This document shows, one piece after another, positions 58,333-64,000 of a stretch of 64,000 nt of DNA. The DNA comes from Muscardinus avellanarius (taxonomy: Eukaryota; Chordata; Mammalia; Rodentia; Gliridae). The translations under genes and the position numbers were made by a program. The stretch spans positions 31,935,003 to 31,999,002 of the forward strand of contig OY726560.1 of NCBI GenBank assembly GCA_963383645.1, written 5' to 3'. Positions within the stretch are counted from its first letter, which is position 1. Every line of letters starts with the position of its first letter. The notes beneath the pieces are model-generated. The model was not told the origin of the DNA. It worked only from the letters and a program-made list of their open reading frames with translations, and ran no database searches.

Positions 58333-59465
58333 AATATCTGAGAATTTGATGGGAAATAAAATGCTTGAGTGAGGTTGGGCTTATTTCTGATATAAAGGCT
58401 GTGTGACAATATCCTCTAATTCAAAATTCTCTCAATTTCCAATGCTGTGATTTTTTTCATGACTTTTTTGCAAATATATGTGGAAGCATATTTTTATATT
58501 TCAATTAATCATCTTTAAGACAAGAGTAATGTCTCTTGAAATTAAAATGCCCCTGAAGAATCCAAGATACATGGCCACTACACATATCTTTTCTATTTTA
58601 AAAAGGTCCAATGCAATCTATAATGTTAAGCCAAAGTTGACAATAAAAAGATGAATTAGAAATCAGAGAGGAAAAGAGAATATAAATAAATATGTCCCTA
58701 AAATTAGTCAATATCCTAATAAAAGTATAAGTTAACTTGAGGTTTCTCTTAAAAAGAGAATAAAGAATATTGAATCATGATTTTAAGGTATCTGAGGAAA
58801 GGAAAGGCTGATATTAAATTAGAAAGAGAAACATTTTCTGACATAAAGTTTCATGAGGAATTTAACATGCTGGTGGTTATATATAAAGAACACTGAGTAA
58901 CAATGAAAAAATGGTTTTTACAAAGGCTATAGGAATGTTCTTGAAATGAATGCCTCTTATTTTTATCCTATTTAATGTTAAGAACGTAATGTTAAGTCCA
59001 ACCGGAAGGTGTTTTTCAGAAAACTAAGATACTAGAGCCCAAATGAGTTGTTTTTTGGTGATCATTTAATTAAGGAATGAAGCCAGAATTCTCTTCGGGG
59101 TTGAATAGTATCTTAGTACATTTCTGTGGTTTAAACATGACAGCAGAGTTAGCCAATTTATAGAGAAAGAGGCGTATTTAGTTCTGAACTTAAGATTCAT
59201 AACAGCAAAAAGTAGAAAACAAAGATATAAAAAAGTATAAGAGGAACACATGTGGCAGAGACTGAACAGGATGGCAAGCTCATTTTTTTTTTTTTTGTGG
59301 TCCTAGGTGAGATTACTTAGTGATGCCTATTGAAATATTAGAAAATGCCAGTAAATGCAAGTGTTTTCAGTATTTACTATATTATGCCAGTTGTTGCTGA
59401 AAATAATCTGTCAACATATTTACTGCTTTTTCTAATGCTCTGATATGGAACAAATAAGGTTCTTA
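58333..59465. other. Unassigned intergenic sequence
   Basis: No gene or repeat recognised; a T-run lies at about 59284-59296. Confidence 0.4.
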
Positions 59466-59467
59466 CA

Positions 59468-59520
<53 letters not shown>

Positions 59521-59702
59521 CCAGGGGCAGTCTAGATCTGAGCATCTGAGCTACATCCCCAGCCCTATTTTATTTTTGTTCTGAAACAGGGCCTCACAAA
59601 GTTTATGAGTGTCTCACTACTTCCTGTAACTGGCCTTGAACCTTCGATCCTCCTGTCTCATTCTCCCAAGTACTGGGATTACAGGCATGTGCAACCATGC
59701 CC
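59466..59702 (-). mobile_element. B1-ID SINE with (TG)n tail
   Basis: (TG)n at about 59470-59517 stands in place of the poly(A). It is followed by a diverged ID part 'ctgagctacatccccagccc', linker, B1 part 'ctcccaagtactgggattac' and 'gtgcaaccatgccctgc'. Confidence 0.87.
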
Positions 59703-62271
59703 TGCAACAAACTTTTTTTATATTTAGAGGGAAAGCAGACTCCAAAGAAATGTTGGTCAGAATGCTAGGACTGCTTTGTGAGTATACCCCATTCCAAATA
59801 TTGTATATTGAATATCAGAACTTAGGATAGAAACATGAAAGATCTATTTCTAGAGATTTTTAATTATGCAAAAATATTGGTCTTGTATTACTGGTAAAAG
59901 AAAAGATTGTCACAATAATGACAATTTAATACGGTATTTTCTTTTTTGATGCAAGAGTCTCTCTATGAAGAAATGGCTTACATGAAAACATTGTATTTCA
60001 GCAGGTTTTCTATGCATGATGTTTCATAGCAGAACATTGGCAATCATGTCCTTAAAGTTGTGTCTGAGATATAGCCTGTAAATGGATCCTAGTGGTATTC
60101 TGAAGCTGTAAAATCAATGTACAGCATCTTATAGGTATTCTATATCTGTATTTATAGGACTTTTGCAGATGGATCTTAACCTAAACTGAGCCAGGATTCT
60201 AAATATGTTCTTATATATGACATATCAGTTTAAAAGCAAAACTTCAATGTGAAATAAAGTTGCATTTAGGTTAATTTATTAAACCTTTTCCATTGGCCAA
60301 CCAGATAAGAAGGAATGTTTTAACCTAATACATGGAGAAACTGACTTTCTGAAAGTGAGTCCATTCTTTGCGTTTTCACATCCCTGTTCTCTCTTACTGG
60401 GTTTTTCTGGTTCATGCTCTACTCTTCTTTTAAGGAAAAAAGTTAATTTCAACTGTTAAGATCTTAGTTAGGTTGAACTGCTCATGTGCTGCCAAATTCA
60501 TCACTACCCCTTCTAGTCCCTTGATGATGAAGGCCTTTGAGAAGCTTGACTAAAAAATAGAGTTTCACTGAGCTGTAGAAGAGAGTATCCCAGGTAAGGC
60601 AGATTTGTCAGGCTTACAGAAGCTCTGTTCTCAGGGTGGGCTAAGCTCTAAGCACCATTTCAAACCTGGAGCCAAATGTCAAGGTCATTAATGTAGAAAC
60701 AGCAAACACACACAATACCATCTTCAACCCTACCCTTAATTTCAAACAGGCAAATCAAGCATCAGGGAATGTGCCCAAGTTGCAAACCAAGAAATGATAT
60801 CAATGTTGGCTTGATGTGCTGAAGATCAACAAGGAAGAAACTGGACACCCTAAAAATCTAATATAGCAAGTATATGAAGACTGTTAAAGTCAGCTTCACT
60901 GAGTTCTTGTGGATTTTCTGTTGCTAGAGAACACAAGAGAATAAGTTCATCTGTGGAAGACTGGGACTTACTTACTCCTAAAGGTGCCTAGGAGAGGGAA
61001 GAATGTGTTTAAAGATCAGAAACAATCATTCTTAGCCGCCAATAAATTGGAAACAGAGATAAAGCCAAGTGTGTTGAACCTGAAGGAAAAGGGCTTCCTT
61101 CCTTTCTTCAGTAGCAGGCCAAGTTCATGTTCTCTTTGTCACCATTCAGCCATGACCTTCACCAGCAGAGCCTAGTCAGGAAGCACAACAGAGAGGAAAG
61201 TTCTGTCTCTTTGAAGTGGCCACCTGACCTTTTGACTTTAACTTTATCATGTAGCCAGAGAGATAATGACATTTTCTCCATCTTAAACTCAAAGTGACCT
61301 CTATTTCAGAACAGACTATAATGTCTATGGGATCTAGGAACTCATTCTTATTCATTCTTTTGCTTATCAGATATAATTTTATTCTCTCCTTTTTTGCCAA
61401 TATTTCCCTTTTTTCCCTCTAGGAGAGGAACGGTGATTTTAATAGTCCGCAAATGTTTGAAGTTTTTGTTTTGTTTGGCTTAGAATTGGTCATAGAAAAT
61501 GTCAAATCTATTGAAACGCCAAAAGAGCTCTAAGGCTTAAGATGCCACCTGCACTGTTTAATCCATCCTCCTCCCCCATGGCTTTCGATTCCTATGCTAT
61601 GTTGTGTCGCTTAGACTTAACCTGCCATTTAGAGATCCTTGCTTTTTTTCCTTGGGGAGAAAAGTTGAGTACCCCATAAGATACGATCATCTTTTACTTC
61701 TGTGTGTAGAAATGGCACTTTCTGAAAGCTCACTTATTCTTAGATCTTCCACCTTCCAGAGATGACACCAAAAGGAAAAGGAAAACAAGAAATAAAAATA
61801 CATCTTACCTGTTGTTTTCTTTCAGTCCTTTTTTTTAAAAAATAACTCTTATGTTCTATTTCTGAATATTGTCACATAAAATGGTACATATTAAGGGATA
61901 ATTAAATAATCAGAAATAATGTAATTTTAATAGGCAAAAGAAAGGTTTAATTGTAGGACTATGCAAATAGTCGGCAGACCTACTCCTGTCTAGGGAATAA
62001 CTTGAGAGACTATTATAATTTCCCAAGTCAAGAAGTCTACTAATTCCAATGCAGATAGCTAATTGAAATGAGGATTTTGGTGAATAAATTAGACCTTTTA
62101 TTAGATAAATGCTCTTCATGTATTCTTTGAGTATGAATTGTTAATATATATCTACTAATTGCTAAAAATATATTATTATATAAAATATAATATTCATTAT
62201 TAGCCAAACTGTAAAAAAAATTTCACAAGTTATTCCAAGTAATCTAAAACCACAGATACCAAATTCAAATG
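59703..62271. other. Unassigned intergenic sequence
   Basis: About 2.5 kb without a recognised gene, RNA gene or repeat family. Short open frames (60984-61175 plus, 61176-61400 minus, 61910-62119 minus) have no recognisable product. Confidence 0.4.
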
Positions 62272-64000
62272 TTTTTTTATTTTTTTATTTTTTATTTTTT
62301 TAATTGGTGCATTGTAGTCATATATCACATTGGAGTACAAGACTTGAGAGGATATACAAGCACACATCATCCAATTAGCCCTCATCTAGCCCCCATCTCA
62401 TTCCCTTCCCCTCCCTCAATCCCATGCTTGTTTGGTGATTAACTTTGATACATTTGTTTTTGTACCTCCTGCATTTTAAAGAGGCTCCATCCTCCCCTAT
62501 TCCATACCCTCTGATTGGTCACCTTAGTTGCTTTACTATAGGGCCCTTTCTATACCTTGACCTCTTCCTGTTGCCCCTTTCCTCCAAGTTATTGCTGATT
62601 AGGGGAAGCATCTGATTTTTATTTTCTGCAATATTTCTCTGTGCATGCCACGTTGGAAGTACCAATCCTACTCATGATGGCCCCTGTAGTGGCCTGGCTA
62701 CCCGGTGGACTGATCCAGACCTCGCTGGCTCAAGCAGCAGCCTTGCCTCATGGGAGGCCCCAATTCTGGTCTCGCTGGCCCTGACACCAGCCTAACCCCT
62801 CAGCTGGCTCCAATCCTGGCCTCGGAGGCCCCAGTAGCAGCCTTGCCTCACAGCAGGCTCCGATCCCAGCCTCACTGGCCCCAGCACCAGCCTAACCACT
62901 TGGCAGGCTCCGATCCCAGCCTCGGAGGCCCCAGCACCGGCCTTGACTCACAGTGAGCTCCAATCCCGGCCTTGCTGGCCCCGGCACTGGCCTAACCCTT
63001 TGGCAGGCTCCGATCCCGGCCTTGGAGGCCCCAGCACTGCCCTTGCCTCACGGCAGGCTCTGATGATGGCCTCGCTGGCCCCAGCCCTGGTCTAACCCCT
63101 CGGCAGGCTCTGATCCGGCCTCGGAGGCCTGAGTAGCGGCCTTGCCTCATGGCAGGCTCTGATGCTGGCTGCTGGTCCTGGCACTGGCCTAACCCCTCGG
63201 TAGGCTCTAATCCCAGCCTTGGAGACCCCAGTAGCGGCTTTGCCTCACGGCAGGCTCCAATGCCAGCCATTGGCCCCGGAACTGGCCTAACCCCGCAGCA
63301 GGCTCCAATCCCAGTCTCGAAGGCCCCAGCACCGGCCTAGCCTCATGGCAGGCTCCGATCCCGGCCTCACTGGCCCCAGCACTGGCCTAACCCCTTGGCA
63401 GTCTCCAATCCCCAGCCTTGGAGGCCCCAGTAGCAGCCTTGCCTCCTGTCAGGCTCTGATGCCAGCCGTTGGCCCCGGCATTGGCCTAACCCCTCGGCAG
63501 GCTCCGATCCCGGCCTCAGAGGCCCCAGCACCGGCCTTGCCTCACGGTGAGCTCCGATCCCTGCCTTGCTGGACCCATCACCGGCCTAAACCCTCGGCTG
63601 GCTCTTATCCTGGCCCCAGAGGCTCCAGCACTGGCCATGCCTCACGGCAGGATCCGATACCAGCCTTGGACACCTCAGTAGCAGCCTTGCCTCACGGAAG
63701 GCTCCGATGCAGGCCGCTGGCCCCGGCCCCGGCCTAACCCGTTGGCAGGCTCCAATCCCAGCCTTGGAGGCCCCAGTAGCAGTCTTGTCTCCTGTCAGGC
63801 TCCAATCCCAGCCTCGGAGGCCCCAGCACCGGCCTTGCCTCATGGTGAGCTCCGATCCTGGCCTTGCTGGACCCGGCACTGGCCTAACCCCTCGGCTGGC
63901 TCTTATCCTGGCCCCAGAGGCCCCAGCACCGGCCATGCCTCATGGCAGGATCCGATGCCGGCCTTGGAGGCCTCAGTAGCGGCCTTGCCTCACGGAAGGC
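62272..64000 (-). mobile_element. Composite SVA-like retrotransposon, copy 2 (runs off the window)
   Basis: The left end is a T-rich tract then 'aattggtgcattgtagtcat', the same 3' tail as copy 1, followed by the VNTR to the window end. By eye about 30 substitutions separate the copies over about 470 bp (roughly 94% identity), with no length change. The flanks differ (left flank 'aaattcaaatg' here), so these are separate insertions, not a segmental duplication. The 5' parts and right target duplication lie beyond 64000. Confidence 0.85.
62677..64000. repeat. 50-bp GC-rich VNTR of copy 2, at least 26 units
   Basis: Same alternating unit types as copy 1, but a longer array. A higher-order repeat of about 298 bp (6 units) is visible: the stretch from 'tgagctccgatcc' at 63548 through 'ctggctcttatcctgg' and 'ggccatgcctca' recurs from 63846. 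Confidence 0.92.

Noticed and set aside
62750..63979. Repetitive open frames through the VNTR of copy 2
   Set aside because: Same reasons as for copy 1.
62677..64000. Regular 50-bp repeats resembling a CRISPR array
   Set aside because: Units are contiguous tandem repeats without unique spacers, in a mammalian genome next to an L1-like tail.

Overview
The window is mammalian nuclear DNA, most likely from a squirrel-family rodent (Sciuridae). The evidence is the dominant short interspersed repeat: a B1 (7SL-derived) head, an A-rich linker and an ID (tRNA-derived) tail, in more than two dozen copies on both strands. MIR, L2, L1 and MaLR-like remnants fill much of the rest. Species is not determinable by eye.

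Only one protein gene is supported, TMEM74, on the + strand at about 34.4-39.1 kb. It has a CpG-island promoter with a ZNF143/STAF-type motif and GC boxes, a non-coding first exon ending at a clean GTGAGT donor (34662), an intron of about 2.1 kb, and a second exon carrying a 20-codon upstream ORF and an intact uninterrupted 305-codon coding sequence (36973-37890). The flanks (1-34 kb and 39-64 kb) look like gene desert: repeats of several ages separated by unassigned, mostly AT-rich sequence.

Region by region: 0-16 kb holds L1 3' ends, MIR/L2 relics, and one B1-ID SINE split by a probably twin-primed L1 fragment, both with visible target-site duplications. 16-34 kb holds more of the same, three copies of one well-preserved B1-ID subfamily (two here, one near 48.9 kb), and a SINE whose linker has grown into a large inverted AT/CA microsatellite. 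34-39 kb is TMEM74. 39-53 kb is sparse, with SINEs, nested SINEs and a 148-bp near-perfect B1 palindrome. 53-64 kb carries the most unusual object.

That object is a composite, apparently non-autonomous retrotransposon of SVA-like architecture, present twice on the minus strand (53083-55207, complete and flanked by a 14-bp target-site duplication; and from about 62272 running off the window end). Read 5' to 3' it has about three GC-rich 67-bp monomers, an A-rich tract, three degenerate modules of about 175-187 bp, a 50-bp-unit GC-rich VNTR with dimeric and higher-order structure, an L1-3'-UTR-like tail with a polypurine tract, and poly(A). I know of no name for it, and no protein-coding capacity was found.
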